Shown: positions 21,733 to 31,138 of the stretch, piece after piece | Layout of the letters: each line of letters starts with the position of its first letter | Numbering within the stretch: position 1 is the first letter of the stretch | Assembly (NCBI GenBank): GCA_002733865.1 | Contig: NVXM01000001.1 | Span: 138,206 to 202,205 of the forward strand | DNA from: Sphingopyxis sp. | GTDB lineage: Bacteria; Pseudomonadota; Alphaproteobacteria; Sphingomonadales; Sphingomonadaceae | DNA: 64,000 bases | Direction: 5' to 3' | The notes under the pieces: model-generated | The model's input: only the letters and a program-made list of their open reading frames with translations | What the model was told of the DNA's origin: nothing | The model's database searches: none | Made by a program: the position numbers and the translations under genes

Positions 21733-22860
21733 CTATCCGACCGGATCGTCCGATGCGCCGTGGCCCATCGCCAGATATTCGTCCGATTGCATTTCAATGA
21801 GCCGGGATGCCGTGCGTTCGAACTCGAACGATCCGTCGCCTTCCGGGTATAACGCATCCGGCTCCGCGTCCGCAGCAGCGAGCAATTTCACCTTATATTC
21901 GTATAGCGTATCTATCAGCGTAACAAACCGCGCCGCCTCGTTTCGATTCTCTTTGGAAAGCAACGGGATCCCGACGATGATCACGCTATGGTAATGCCGT
22001 GCAATCGCCAGATAATCCTGGGCTCCGCGGGCTTCCGCGCAAAGGCGCTTGAACGAAAAGACCCCTACGCCTTTCAGTGATTTTGGTACGGTAAGCATGC
22101 GGCCGCCCTGCACCTCTATCTCTGCCGACGGCACATGGTCCCGGTCCTCAGGCGGATAGTCGGTCAGGCGGAAAAAAGCCTCGCTCAACGCCCGCGTTGC
22201 CGCTTCCCCATTGGGGACATGCCAGAGATCGACATCGCCGAGCCGCTCTCGCCGATAGTCGGTTGGGCCATTGAGCGAAATCACTTCCAACCGCGTCTTC
22301 AGCAATTCGATAAAGGGCAGAAAATGTTCGCGATTCAAACCGTCCTTATACAGGTCATCGGGCGGACGGTTGGAAGTGGTGACGATCGTTACGCCTTCTT
22401 CGACCAGCCCGGTAAACAACCGGGACATGATCATCGCATCGGCGCTGTTGTTCACCACCATTTCGTCAAAAGCCAGAAAACGCGCTTCGCTCGCCAATGC
22501 CTTCGCTACCGGGATCACCGGATCACCCTGCTCCTTCTTGCGCTCGATATTGAGCCGGGCATGAACGTCGATCATGAACTCATGAAAATGCGCCCGTTTT
22601 TTACCGCGTATGTCTAGATTGCTGTAGAATAAATCCATCAGCATCGATTTGCCGCGCCCGACGCCGCCCCACATATAGATGCCTTCGGGTACCGACGGCT
22701 TCTTGCCAAAAACGCGCCACAGGATACTGCCCCGCTCCGGTACCGCTTCCAGTTCCTGTTGCAATCTGGCGAGCCGCTTCGCGCAAGCATCCTGATCGGC
22801 ATCGGGCTTGAGTTCGCCCTGCGCAATCAACGCCTGATAGCGCTGATAAAATTCACTCAT
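21733..22860 (-). CDS. zapE: Cell-division-associated AFG1-family ATPase ZapE
   Basis: 375-residue AAA-type ATPase with Walker A GGVGRGKS (near 66) and Walker B FLAFDEM. The E. coli homologue binds FtsZ; mitochondrial AFG1/LACE1 helps assemble respiratory complexes, which suits its place just downstream of sdhB. Start ATG overlaps the stop of the thioesterase gene by four bases. Confidence 0.93.
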   Translation of the reverse strand: MSEFYQRYQALIAQGELKPDADQDACAKRLARLQQELEAVPERGSILWRVFGKKPSVPEGIYMWGGVGRGKSMLMDLFYSNLDIRGKKRAHFHEFMIDVHARLNIERKKEQGDPVIPVAKALASEARFLAFDEMVVNNSADAMIMSRLFTGLVEEGVTIVTTSNRPPDDLYKDGLNREHFLPFIELLKTRLEVISLNGPTDYRRERLGDVDLWHVPNGEAATRALSEAFFRLTDYPPEDRDHVPSAEIEVQGGRMLTVPKSLKGVGVFSFKRLCAEARGAQDYLAIARHYHSVIIVGIPLLSKENRNEAARFVTLIDTLYEYKVKLLAAADAEPDALYPEGDGSFEFERTASRLIEMQSDEYLAMGHGASDDPVG

Positions 22861-23351
22861 TGCAGATCGGTTTTCTGGTTCGGAGCCTTCTTCACGATAG
22901 CAGTGAAAGAGGCCATATTATCCTGTCCCGTCTCCCCCTGCACCACCAGCCCGCGCATGAACAGAAAACGTCCGGTTTCGCGCGCAATCTCGACCTGCGC
23001 TTCGAGTGGTTCGTCGAGCCGGGCACCTCCGATAAAATGGGTCTGCAATTCCATCGTAACAGCAAAGCCGGACGGACCCAAATCGAGCACGCGCATGGCA
23101 GCAAAGAGCGAACAGTCGATAAAACCCATCATCGTGCCGCCATGGACGACATCACCGAGATTGCGATGCTTGCGTTCGGGGAACATGCGGACCCTGGCAA
23201 TATTGTCGCCCAGCCCGTCACCGCCGCGCCGGACAATCATCCGGCCCAGAAAGCTGTTATAACAGTCGGGGTCAGTCAGCTTCCAGCTATTCCATCCCGG
23301 AAAATCCGGGTCGGGATCGCTTATGACAAAATTGCGCTCGGGCTCGGCCAT
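22857..23351 (-). CDS. PaaI-like hotdog thioesterase
   Basis: 164 residues with the hotdog-fold signature LGDVVHGGTMMGFIDCSLFAA near 68, whose HGG and acidic residue place the thioester. Probably hydrolyses acyl-CoA, substrate unknown. The ATG at 23351 is taken rather than the adjacent upstream TTG. Sits 16 bases after sdhB and is coupled to zapE (ATGA), suggesting an sdhB-thioesterase-zapE operon. Confidence 0.88.
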   Translation of the reverse strand: MAEPERNFVISDPDPDFPGWNSWKLTDPDCYNSFLGRMIVRRGGDGLGDNIARVRMFPERKHRNLGDVVHGGTMMGFIDCSLFAAMRVLDLGPSGFAVTMELQTHFIGGARLDEPLEAQVEIARETGRFLFMRGLVVQGETGQDNMASFTAIVKKAPNQKTDLQ

Positions 23352-23367
23352 CAATGGTTGCCGGCGG

Positions 23368-24150
23368 TCAGATTTCGCGGGATGCGGTCATCTTCTTGAT
23401 CTCGGCAATCGCCTTGGCAGGGGACAGGCCCTTGGGGCAGGCGTTGGCGCAGTTCATGATCGTATGGCAGCGATAAAGACGGAACGGATCTTCCAGATCA
23501 TCCAGTCGCTCCCCGGTCATCTCATCACGGCTGTCGGCAAGCCAGCGATAGGCTTGCAACAGGATGGCGGGACCAAGGAACTTGTCGCTGTTCCACCAGT
23601 AGCTCGGACAGCTGGTCTGGCAGCATGCGCACAATATGCATTCATAGAGCCCGTCCAGCTTGTTGCGATCTTCCGGCGACTGCAGTCGCTCTTTGCCCGA
23701 TGGCGTCGGCGTAACCGTTTTCAGCCAGGGCTGGATCGAAGCATATTGCGCGTAAAAATGGGTGAAGTCCGGCACCAGATCCTTAATCACTTCCATATGT
23801 GGTAGCGGCGTAATGGTGACCTTATTGCCGCAATCCTCGATCGCGGTGGTGCAGGCGAGACCGTTCTTGCCGTTGATGTTCATCGCGCAGGATCCGCAAA
23901 TACCTTCGCGGCAGGACCGGCGAAAGGTCAGCGTTGCATCCTGCTCAGACTTCATCTTGATCAGGGCATCGAGCACCATTGGACCGCATTCGTCCGTATC
24001 CACTTCGAACGTATCATAATGCGGATTCTCCCCCTTGTCGGGATCGTAACGATAGACTTTAAACGGCCGCTTTTTTCCATTGGTGAGTGCTTGATGCAAC
24101 TCGCCCGTTTTACGTATCTTGCTATTCTTGGGCAGCGTGAAAGTAGCCAT
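23368..24150 (-). CDS. sdhB: Succinate dehydrogenase iron-sulfur subunit
   Basis: 260-residue electron-transfer subunit of complex II. All three cluster motifs are present: CREGICGSC with a later C (2Fe-2S), [12 protein letters not shown] (4Fe-4S), and [12 protein letters not shown] (3Fe-4S/4Fe-4S). The sdhC, sdhD and sdhA genes are not in the adjacent 100 bases upstream, where an unrelated gene is found, so the sdh genes are split in this genome. Confidence 0.97.
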   Translation of the reverse strand: MATFTLPKNSKIRKTGELHQALTNGKKRPFKVYRYDPDKGENPHYDTFEVDTDECGPMVLDALIKMKSEQDATLTFRRSCREGICGSCAMNINGKNGLACTTAIEDCGNKVTITPLPHMEVIKDLVPDFTHFYAQYASIQPWLKTVTPTPSGKERLQSPEDRNKLDGLYECILCACCQTSCPSYWWNSDKFLGPAILLQAYRWLADSRDEMTGERLDDLEDPFRLYRCHTIMNCANACPKGLSPAKAIAEIKKMTASREI

Positions 24151-24255
24151 GTCTATCGGATTCCCTTGTTCTGCGGATCGGCATAACCAAGAAGCGCCGG
24201 TATCTCAACCGTTTTGCGCTGCAAAAAACGCAGTTGCTACTTTCGAATTCAGCAA

Positions 24256-25140
24256 TCACTCGTAGCGCTGGAAAAAGGCGACCATATCATCCAGCACCGG
24301 TGCCTTGTAACGAAACGGCTTCGCCACTGCCATCATGATTTCCAGATGGTCGACGCCAGGATATTCGACATATTCCGCGTGACCGCCCGCTGCGGTAATC
24401 CTATCTCGCAAGGTCTTGCTGTTGCGGGGCTTGACCTGGGTGTCTTCAGTGCCGCTCGAAAGCCACAGCGGCGGCGCTCCAGCCCTTACAAAATTGACCG
24501 GCTGAGTCATTTCGGGTGCGGGATAATCGCCAAAGCTCTGCTTCGTCGTGTCGGAATCGAACGGATAGAAATCATAAGGTCCGGCCAGCGCTGCGACGCC
24601 GCGGATTAGGTCCGGCGACTTGCCTTCGCGCCCCAGCCATTGTGGATCAAGAGCGAGCATCATCACATTATAGGCCCCGGCGGATTGGCCCGACAGAAAA
24701 ATACGGCTCGTGTCGCCGCCAAATTTGGCAATATTATCGTCAACCCAGGCCACCGCCTTGGCGCTGTCTTCGAGGAAGCCGGGGAAACGCGTTTTCGGGT
24801 AGAGCCGATAATTGGGCAAAACGACAATAAAGCCCCGATTGGCCAGCGCCCGACCGGCAAACGCATATTGATCCTTGTCTCCGTCTCGCCAGCCGCCGCC
24901 ATAGATAAAAACGACAACCGGAAGCGGCTTCGTCTGCGCATCATCGGGTGCCCATATGTTGAGTCCCAGCCCCAAAGCCTCGTCATATATCTGATCCTGC
25001 ACCAGCAGTTTGGCATTGCTGTCGCCGGGAACGACATTATTGACCATATCAAGCTGCTTCGGTCCCGGCCGGGAGAAGAACCACCAAGCAAAACCGCCCA
25101 GTGTCAGAATCAGCACGGCGATTATGGCAAACCATTTCAT
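24256..25140 (-). CDS. Alpha/beta hydrolase, carboxylesterase (BD-FAE type)
   Basis: 294 residues with an N-terminal membrane anchor or uncleaved signal (MKWFAIIAVLILTLGGFAWW), then a serine-hydrolase fold: oxyanion-hole YGGGWRDGD, nucleophile GQSAGAYN, and C-terminal His in VDHLEIM. Probably a periplasm-facing esterase. The start at 25140 is chosen because the hydrophobic segment then lies at the N-terminus and an AGGA site precedes it. Confidence 0.87.
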   Translation of the reverse strand: MKWFAIIAVLILTLGGFAWWFFSRPGPKQLDMVNNVVPGDSNAKLLVQDQIYDEALGLGLNIWAPDDAQTKPLPVVVFIYGGGWRDGDKDQYAFAGRALANRGFIVVLPNYRLYPKTRFPGFLEDSAKAVAWVDDNIAKFGGDTSRIFLSGQSAGAYNVMMLALDPQWLGREGKSPDLIRGVAALAGPYDFYPFDSDTTKQSFGDYPAPEMTQPVNFVRAGAPPLWLSSGTEDTQVKPRNSKTLRDRITAAGGHAEYVEYPGVDHLEIMMAVAKPFRYKAPVLDDMVAFFQRYE

Positions 25141-25162
25141 CGGGGGAATCCTAGCCAGACGC

Positions 25163-26398
25163 TCAGGCGCTGGCAATGGCGCCCCAGTCGATCGGTTTAT
25201 GGCGATCCAGCGCGGCATCAGCTGCGGGCATCGGATATTTGAGACCGTTACCGCAATTGAACAGCACCGCCCGGTCGGCCTTGCTGATCAGCCCGTCCTT
25301 CAGCGCCTTTAGATAGGCCGCAGCGGTCGCTGCGCCTTCCGGACAGAGCAGCAGACCGTCCTGCTGGCCGATCCGCTGCTGCGCCGCGACAATGTCGTCA
25401 TCCTCAACCGCGATCGCAAAGCCGCCCGAATCCCGGACCGCCTGCAATATCAGAAAATCGCCGATCGCCACCGGCACGCGAATCCCGGCAGCGATGGTAT
25501 GGGCGTTTTCCCAAAGGGGTGCGTGATCCAGGCCCTTCTCCCACGCGTCGACAATCGGCGCGCAGCCGGTGGCCTGCACGGCCACCATCCGCGGTCGCTT
25601 CGAGTCAATGAAACCGATTTCCTGCAGCTCGTCGAATGCCTTCCACATGCCGATCAGGCCAGTCCCCCCACCCGTGGGATAGAAAATCACATCGGGCATT
25701 TCCCATCCCAGCTGCTCGGCGAGTTCGAGACCCATCGTCTTCTTGCCCTCGATCCGGTAGGGTTCTTTCAGCGTTGAGAGATTGAACCATCCCATTTCCG
25801 CCTCGCCGTCGGCGACAATCTTGCCGCAATCGTTGATCAGGCCGTTCACCCGCCAGACCTTTCCACCCTGCAGCGCAATCTCCCGAACATTCACTTCAGG
25901 TGTATCGTCAGGACAGAAAACAAAGGCTTCCATTCCGGCGCGACTTGCATAGGCTGCCATGGCCGCGCCAGCATTGCCATTGGTCGGCATGGCCAGCCGT
26001 TTCAGTCCCAATTCCTTGGCCATGGAAACCGCCATGACCAGTCCGCGTGCCTTGAATGAGCCGGTTGGCAACCGCCCCTCGTCCTTGACGAGGACTTGTG
26101 AGCCGAGAGAATTGTCGAGAGAAATCAGCGGCGTCATCTCTTCGCCGAGTGAGACGATGTTTATCGAATTTGCAACCGGCAGCATCTCGCGGTAACGCCA
26201 GAGATCAGCTGGCCGGGCTGCGAGCTTTTCCTTGGTCAGGGTTTCAGCAACAGCCGCCAAATCATATCGCACCAATATAGGTGCCCCGGCAGGCGACAGA
26301 TTTTGCACCGTGTCGGCAGGCAGAATCTCTCCTGTCTTGGAACATTCCAGATGAGTGACAAAACTGGTGATGTCGGCGCTGCGGTTATCCTGGTTCAT
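25163..26398 (-). CDS. thrC: Threonine-synthase-like PLP enzyme
   Basis: 411 residues, fold-type II PLP enzyme with Lys116 (GSFKARG) as the Schiff-base lysine and a phosphate-binding GNAGAAMAAY loop. The C-terminal SKADRAVLFNCGNGLKYP matches the short archaeal/plant-type threonine synthases, and an N-terminal LECSKTGE stretch resembles their zinc-less head. Threonine synthase on O-phosphohomoserine is the best call; a related beta-replacing enzyme serving the ATP-grasp gene 60 bases upstream is possible. Confidence 0.82.
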   Translation of the reverse strand: MNQDNRSADITSFVTHLECSKTGEILPADTVQNLSPAGAPILVRYDLAAVAETLTKEKLAARPADLWRYREMLPVANSINIVSLGEEMTPLISLDNSLGSQVLVKDEGRLPTGSFKARGLVMAVSMAKELGLKRLAMPTNGNAGAAMAAYASRAGMEAFVFCPDDTPEVNVREIALQGGKVWRVNGLINDCGKIVADGEAEMGWFNLSTLKEPYRIEGKKTMGLELAEQLGWEMPDVIFYPTGGGTGLIGMWKAFDELQEIGFIDSKRPRMVAVQATGCAPIVDAWEKGLDHAPLWENAHTIAAGIRVPVAIGDFLILQAVRDSGGFAIAVEDDDIVAAQQRIGQQDGLLLCPEGAATAAAYLKALKDGLISKADRAVLFNCGNGLKYPMPAADAALDRHKPIDWGAIASA

Positions 26399-26457
26399 GG
26401 TATCCTGCTAGCAGCAGCAGCCTGACAATCCACCCCAAAATTTCGAATCTCCCATCG

Positions 26458-27471
26458 TCAGGAAATCAACCCGTTGCGCTTCAATCCTTCCGCAATAATG
26501 GTTTCAAGCAGCTGTGCATGACTGAAACCCGCAGCGGCCGCCGATTTCGCAACCACTTTCTCGGACCATAGATTGCAGTTCAGGTTGATCTCGATAAAAT
26601 TGATGTCGCCGGTCTTCTTGTCCAACCGAAATTCGATTCGCCCGTAGTCAAATGGCTCGAATTCACGGGCAATTCTCTTCGCCATCTCTTGGACTTTGGG
26701 GGCAAACTCCGGATCGTCAAAGCGTTTCAGCGTCGCCTTCTCTGTATTCGGCACCAAATCGCGCTTTTCGTAATAGGTCCAAAGCTTCTGTGTGTCTTCG
26801 CGCTCATAAATCAGCATGGGCAGCGCTTTCGGTCCATCGGAACTGATGAAGGCTGCCTGCACATCATATCCATCGAGATAAGGCTCGACGATCGCATCAT
26901 GGCCTTGCCCATGAATTCCGGCAACGGCATTGGCGACACCCGCCCAATCAAATGCATCGGAAATCGCCCAGCTCGCCGAACTGGCATTCGGCTTGATTAC
27001 CCAGCGCTCCGCTTTTGGGCAGTCAGCTTCATCCACTGGTGCCCCCCGCCGGTAGCAAAACCAAGGTGCCGTTGGAACACCCGCATGGGCCGCCACGAGT
27101 TTGGAAGCCGACTTGTCATCGCCCAATCCGCGAATGAATGGCATGGCCCCGACATAGGCTATCCGGTGCATGTTGCACAAAAGCGGAATCATCATTTCGC
27201 TGTTCACAAAGCCGCCGCGATTCAGCAGCGGAAAAACAAAATCTACGCCTGGATGCGTGAATAGTACGTCATATGTATCGGCAACCATAAGATCGATGCC
27301 AAGGCTCTCCAGGCTCATTCGAACCTCGTGATGGTAAATGGCATGATTGCCATCTTCGGGATGCATGCCTCCCCCCCAATGGGCATGCTTCGCCAGATAT
27401 AGAAATTTCAGCCGCTCTTTTGCTTCATCGGGTATCGTCAGCGGCTGGATGGGAGGAGACGTTGAAGGCAT
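26458..27471 (-). CDS. ATP-grasp ligase, D-Ala-D-Ala ligase-like
   Basis: 337 residues with the ATP-grasp order: N-terminal domain, WVIKPNASS (near 162) for ATP binding, EPYLDGYDVQAAFI, and the magnesium-binding FRLDKKTGDINFIEINLNCNL near the C-terminus. It differs from peptidoglycan Ddl in length and loop sequences, so it probably joins another carboxylate and amine. Lies between the threonine-synthase-like gene and a nucleotidyltransferase on the same strand. Confidence 0.85.
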   Translation of the reverse strand: MPSTSPPIQPLTIPDEAKERLKFLYLAKHAHWGGGMHPEDGNHAIYHHEVRMSLESLGIDLMVADTYDVLFTHPGVDFVFPLLNRGGFVNSEMMIPLLCNMHRIAYVGAMPFIRGLGDDKSASKLVAAHAGVPTAPWFCYRRGAPVDEADCPKAERWVIKPNASSASWAISDAFDWAGVANAVAGIHGQGHDAIVEPYLDGYDVQAAFISSDGPKALPMLIYEREDTQKLWTYYEKRDLVPNTEKATLKRFDDPEFAPKVQEMAKRIAREFEPFDYGRIEFRLDKKTGDINFIEINLNCNLWSEKVVAKSAAAAGFSHAQLLETIIAEGLKRNGLIS

Positions 27472-27527
27472 AGTGATTCTCTTGAGTAGACTGGGGAATG
27501 TGATTCAAGAATCTGACATATTAACTG

Positions 27528-28331
27528 TCAGATTTCCAGGTCGTGCACACGGTTTTGCAGAATGGCTTCGACGATCCTATACGTTCGTTCGTTGTCGACA
27601 TCGATCGCCTGCGTCCCGTCGTTCAACGGTACCCGGCGGATTTTAATACCGAAGCGTTTTGACATTCTCTCAAAGGCGTTGTCGATCGTCACCCAGCCAA
27701 AGCGCATCAACAAAATGTTGAACAGGCCAAAGGCATTCACCAGGCGCCGCGGGTGATTCATGAACTGGCCGCCTTCGCGAAATATTTCCACTGCACTGAG
27801 CGCCTGTTTGTCAGCGACGCCGTAGAGGTTGCAATTTGCATAGCCGTTGTCGCGAAACTCGTAGAAGAAGCGCTGGGCCGCCGGATGAACGCTGCGAATA
27901 TCATCTTTGTTGGCCAAGGCTGCAACAGCATCTGCGCCCGCGTCTATTGCGGCTATAACCCGATCAATGCTGTCGTGTTTGATCAACACATTGTCAGCCG
28001 TAGTGATCACAAATGGTGCGTTACCCTTTTCACATCCAAGCAACACACTGGCAGCGATGTTGCTGTCTGATGCGACGAAGTGGATCGGCATGTCGGATCG
28101 TGCAAAAGCTTCCGCCACCGGGCGAACCGCTCGTTCGCCATCGGGCTCAATCAACACATATATGGCCCGGCAACCCGGATGAGACGAGAGCGACGCCAAA
28201 GTGCGGGCAATCAGGGTCTGGCCTGCGACTGGAATCAGGCATTTATGGCTTACACCATGGGCCTCAGCCAGTGGGTTGATTACACCTGCGCGTTGCGCGG
28301 CAAGCAAAATCACATCAAATCGAGCGCTCAT
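27528..28331 (-). CDS. Nucleotidyltransferase (MobA/GlmU-like NTP transferase)
   Basis: 267 residues with a GT-A type nucleotidyltransferase start (VILLAAQRAG, then SHKCLIPVAGQTLIARTL) and metal-binding ITTADN near 97. In this variant the usual glycine-rich LAAGxG loop reads LAAQRAG. Likely activates a sugar or alcohol phosphate with a nucleotide. Placement beside an ATP-grasp ligase and opposite a flippase suggests surface polysaccharide or other envelope chemistry. Confidence 0.8.
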   Translation of the reverse strand: MSARFDVILLAAQRAGVINPLAEAHGVSHKCLIPVAGQTLIARTLASLSSHPGCRAIYVLIEPDGERAVRPVAEAFARSDMPIHFVASDSNIAASVLLGCEKGNAPFVITTADNVLIKHDSIDRVIAAIDAGADAVAALANKDDIRSVHPAAQRFFYEFRDNGYANCNLYGVADKQALSAVEIFREGGQFMNHPRRLVNAFGLFNILLMRFGWVTIDNAFERMSKRFGIKIRRVPLNDGTQAIDVDNERTYRIVEAILQNRVHDLEI

Positions 28332-28440
28332 ACTGCATTTGTGGCGAGAGCAAGTTACTTTTTCAAGACAGATGCCGGTATAGAAATATGGAAATAAATG
28401 AATTTTACGATAAAGACGGGCTCAACCGCTGGAACCCCTT

Positions 28441-29808
28441 TTGGAAAAGTTGAAACCTGTGTCGCGAAACATGCTCTCCAGATGGTCCAGCAGCGAAGAC
28501 TCGCTCGTACGCGTGTTTCGCAACAGCAGCTGGTTATTTTCCGCCAAGGGCGTCGGTGCGGTCCTCAGCATTTTCTATCTCGCTATATTGACCCGGACGC
28601 TAGGTGTTGCCGGCTTTGGTGAATTCATGGTCATCGTGGGCGCGATCCAGGTGCTGACGGCGGTACTCAAACTTCAGACCTGGCAGGCGGTTGTGCAATA
28701 TGGGGTGCCCTATTTGCTGGCGGGTCAGCACCGGGCGTTTCGAAAGCTGTCGGCCCAGAATTTCTGGATCGAGTTTATCGGCGGGCTTGTCGCTTGCGGC
28801 GTGTTGTGGCTGATGCTTCCCTATAGCGCCGCGCAATTTGGCTGGAATCCAGCGGTCGAGCAGGCCATCATGGGCTATGGGGTAATCGTGTTCCTGTCAG
28901 TTCGATCGACCCCGACCGGAATATTGCGCGCTCAGGATCGCTTTAGCGGCAATGCATTTGGCGACGCGATCATTCCGATCGTGCGCTTCGGCGGAGCGCT
29001 AGTGCTGTTGGCAACCGTGCCGTCTATGACCGGATTTCTGATTGTCTGGGGGCTTTCCGAGTTCGTCAGTTTCGTCGTAATGTGGTTGATGGTGTGGCGG
29101 CGTCATGATGCAAATGGTCCGGTTGATGAGCGACCGGCTGCTGCGGCGGCTCCGCCAAACCGAAAGGAATTCATTGCCTTTCTATTGTTCACCAATCTCG
29201 CCTATCTGGTCAGCGTGATCCGGGAACGACTGGTGGTTGTTATCGTCGGCTTCTTTGTCGGTCCGGCTGCGGCCGGACTGTTCCGGCTAGCCGATCAGCT
29301 TGCCAATAGTCTCAATCGGCTTGCAGAAGTTTTTGCCCGCCCGTTATTTGCCGAGCTGTCCCGATTATTCGCAATCGGCCAATCGCGGCAATCCCGCGCC
29401 TTGTTCTGGCGATCACTGCGGGTATCCGCGATCAGCGGCGGGATCCTGTTTATCTGCTTGCTGCTGCTGGGCAAATATATCATCGCCCTTATTTCCGGGC
29501 CAGAATATGTCGCGGCCTACCCGATATTGCTGCTGCTCGGCGCTGCGACCATTATCAGTCTGGGCGGCCTCGGCCTCGAACCCTTGCTTCAGGCCGCAGG
29601 ACGAGCGCGAAATGCGCTTATCGCTCGCCTGGCTGGGCTCGTAGCGCTTGGCGCGCTTTTAGCGGTTTTTTTGCCGAAATTCGGCACGATCGGGGCATCA
29701 TGGGTGATGCTGATCTCGGCAATCTTGACGACGATGATCCTCTTTGTTTCCAGCCGGGCCGTGATCAGGGAACCGCAACGCCCAAAACCAAACGCCCCGA
29801 TCTTTTAA
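28441..29808 (+). CDS. Polysaccharide flippase (MOP/Wzx-like)
   Basis: About 445-455 residues with 12-14 hydrophobic segments and the oligosaccharide-flippase start (WLFSAKGVGAVLSIFYLAILTRTLG). Such proteins move lipid-linked sugar units across the inner membrane. The start is unclear: TTG at 28441 keeps the longest frame, GTG at 28459 or ATG at 28471 would remove up to 10 residues; no strong ribosome site decides. Divergent from the nucleotidyltransferase; ends 15 bases before a bidirectional terminator. Confidence 0.88.
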   Translation: MEKLKPVSRNMLSRWSSSEDSLVRVFRNSSWLFSAKGVGAVLSIFYLAILTRTLGVAGFGEFMVIVGAIQVLTAVLKLQTWQAVVQYGVPYLLAGQHRAFRKLSAQNFWIEFIGGLVACGVLWLMLPYSAAQFGWNPAVEQAIMGYGVIVFLSVRSTPTGILRAQDRFSGNAFGDAIIPIVRFGGALVLLATVPSMTGFLIVWGLSEFVSFVVMWLMVWRRHDANGPVDERPAAAAAPPNRKEFIAFLLFTNLAYLVSVIRERLVVVIVGFFVGPAAAGLFRLADQLANSLNRLAEVFARPLFAELSRLFAIGQSRQSRALFWRSLRVSAISGGILFICLLLLGKYIIALISGPEYVAAYPILLLLGAATIISLGGLGLEPLLQAAGRARNALIARLAGLVALGALLAVFLPKFGTIGASWVMLISAILTTMILFVSSRAVIREPQRPKPNAPIF

Positions 29809-29823
29809 TCACCGACAGCCATA

Positions 29824-29850
29824 AAAAAGGCGACCCGCGGGCCGCCTTTT
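29824..29850. terminator. Bidirectional terminator between flippase and rpsI
   Basis: A stem AAAAGGCG...CGCCTTTT enclosing an inner CCCGCGGG palindrome, with T runs on both strands. Serves the convergent flippase gene (plus) and rplM-rpsI (minus). Confidence 0.85.
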
Positions 29851-29875
29851 CGATATTTCGTTGTGGTGGGTTCGC

Positions 29876-30415
29876 TTAACGCTTCGAGAACTGGAAGCTC
29901 TTGCGCGCTTTCGCCTTACCATATTTCTTACGCTCAACCTTACGGCTGTCACGGGTCAGGAAGCCAGCTGCCTTGACCGTAGCACGAAGCTTTGGTTCAT
30001 ATTTGGTTAGAGCCTGCGAAATGCCGTGTTTGACCGCGCCAGCCTGGCCCGAGAGACCGCCGCCTTTAACAGTAACGTCGACGTCATACTGACCTTCACG
30101 TTCGGTAATCGCAAAAACCTGATTGAGCACGAGACGCAAGGTCGGGCGAGCAAAATAGGTTTCCTGATCGCGGCCATTTATCGTAATCTTGCCTTTGCCT
30201 GGCTTCAGCCAGACACGGGCAACCGCGTCTTTCCTGCGACCAGTGGCATAAGCACGGCCAAATTTGTCCAGTTCCTGCTCGCGCAAAGGCATGGTGGACA
30301 CGGGCGGCTCAGCGCCTTCGGAAGCAGCATCACCTTCAGCAGGGGCTGGTGCATCAGCGACAGCCGCTCCAGCGATATCTTTCAAATCAGCGAGATCGGT
30401 TTTTACGTCAGACAT
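29876..30415 (-). CDS. rpsI: 30S ribosomal protein S9
   Basis: 179 residues; the conserved S9 domain (about 50-179) has [14 protein letters not shown], the NQVF and [19 protein letters not shown] segments and the C-terminal [17 protein letters not shown]. The first 45 residues are an Ala/Glu/Pro-rich extension, usual in sphingomonads. Its ATG overlaps the rplM stop (TAATG). Confidence 0.97.
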   Translation of the reverse strand: MSDVKTDLADLKDIAGAAVADAPAPAEGDAASEGAEPPVSTMPLREQELDKFGRAYATGRRKDAVARVWLKPGKGKITINGRDQETYFARPTLRLVLNQVFAITEREGQYDVDVTVKGGGLSGQAGAVKHGISQALTKYEPKLRATVKAAGFLTRDSRKVERKKYGKAKARKSFQFSKR

Positions 30416-30894
30416 TATGCACCCACCTTGTTCTTACGGTTCATCGAAGCGACGTCGAGCGCCACTGGGTTCTGGCCAGCATAAGGATGCTCAGTGCCAG
30501 CGAAAACATGCAGAGCACGCATCTGGGCGAAGCCCAGCGGACCCTTCGGAATCATCCGCTCGACAGCCTTTTCCATAACACGCTCTGGAAAGCGACCTTC
30601 CAGAACCTTCTCTGCGGTGGTGCCGCTGATGCCGCCGGGATGGCCGGAGTGCTTGTAATAAGTTTTCTGTTTGGTCTTGTTGCCGGTGAACTTCACTTTT
30701 TCGGCATTGATAACGATGACATGATCACCGCAATCGACATGCGGGGTGTAGCTTGGCTTGTGCTTGCCGCGCAGAATATTGGCGATGATCGAGGCAGCCC
30801 GGCCAACGACCAGATCTTCGGCATCAATAATATGCCATTTCTTTTCGACTTCAGCAGGCTTGGCCGACTGCGTCTGTTTGCTGATACCCTTCAT
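30415..30894 (-). CDS. rplM: 50S ribosomal protein L13
   Basis: 159 residues: [25 protein letters not shown], the [22 protein letters not shown] core and the RMIPKGPLG motif are L13 hallmarks. A start at 30894 with a GGAG site replaces the longer in-frame start at 31008. First gene of rplM-rpsI, with a promoter-like sequence at 30979-31008 and a hairpin in the leader. Confidence 0.97.
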   Translation of the reverse strand: MKGISKQTQSAKPAEVEKKWHIIDAEDLVVGRAASIIANILRGKHKPSYTPHVDCGDHVIVINAEKVKFTGNKTKQKTYYKHSGHPGGISGTTAEKVLEGRFPERVMEKAVERMIPKGPLGFAQMRALHVFAGTEHPYAGQNPVALDVASMNRKNKVGA

Positions 30895-30945
30895 GGGGTG
30901 GCTCCTTCTTGGAGAATGAGATTCAAAAATAACAAAAGCCGAACG

Positions 30946-30962
30946 CTCCTGATTCGCAGGAG
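30946..30962 (-). promoter_or_regulatory. Hairpin in the rplM leader
   Basis: On the minus strand CTCCTG-CGAAT-CAGGAG, a 6-bp stem with a 5-base loop, placed between the predicted promoter and rplM and followed by CGTTCGGCTTTTG. L13 leaders that bind L13 for feedback are known in other bacteria; this could be the local version. No homology is claimed. Confidence 0.4.
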
Positions 30963-30978
30963 TCCGGCCGACGGAGGC

Positions 30979-31008
30979 GCTATTGGCGCTGTTATTGCCG
31001 CAAGTCAA
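30979..31008 (-). promoter_or_regulatory. Predicted promoter of rplM-rpsI
   Basis: TTGACT (31003-31008) on the minus strand, an 18-base spacer, then AATAGC (30979-30984). The CGCTTGACTT context of the -35 box is the same as at the rpmJ promoter (46372-46377). Confidence 0.45.
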
Positions 31009-31138
31009 GCGAAAGCGGGGCTTAGCTGGAGGGTATAATGATACCGAAAGTCATTTTTCGAGGTCAGCGGGCACAATTGTCTAGCATTTCAAGAGCGCGG
31101 AATTCTGACCGTATACTCCATCTGCTAAAGCGGGACCT

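Noticed and set aside
23711..23740. Another GTAACC near sdhB as an ECF promoter
   Set aside because: CGAA follows at 20 rather than 16 bases, and the site is inside sdhB on the opposite strand.
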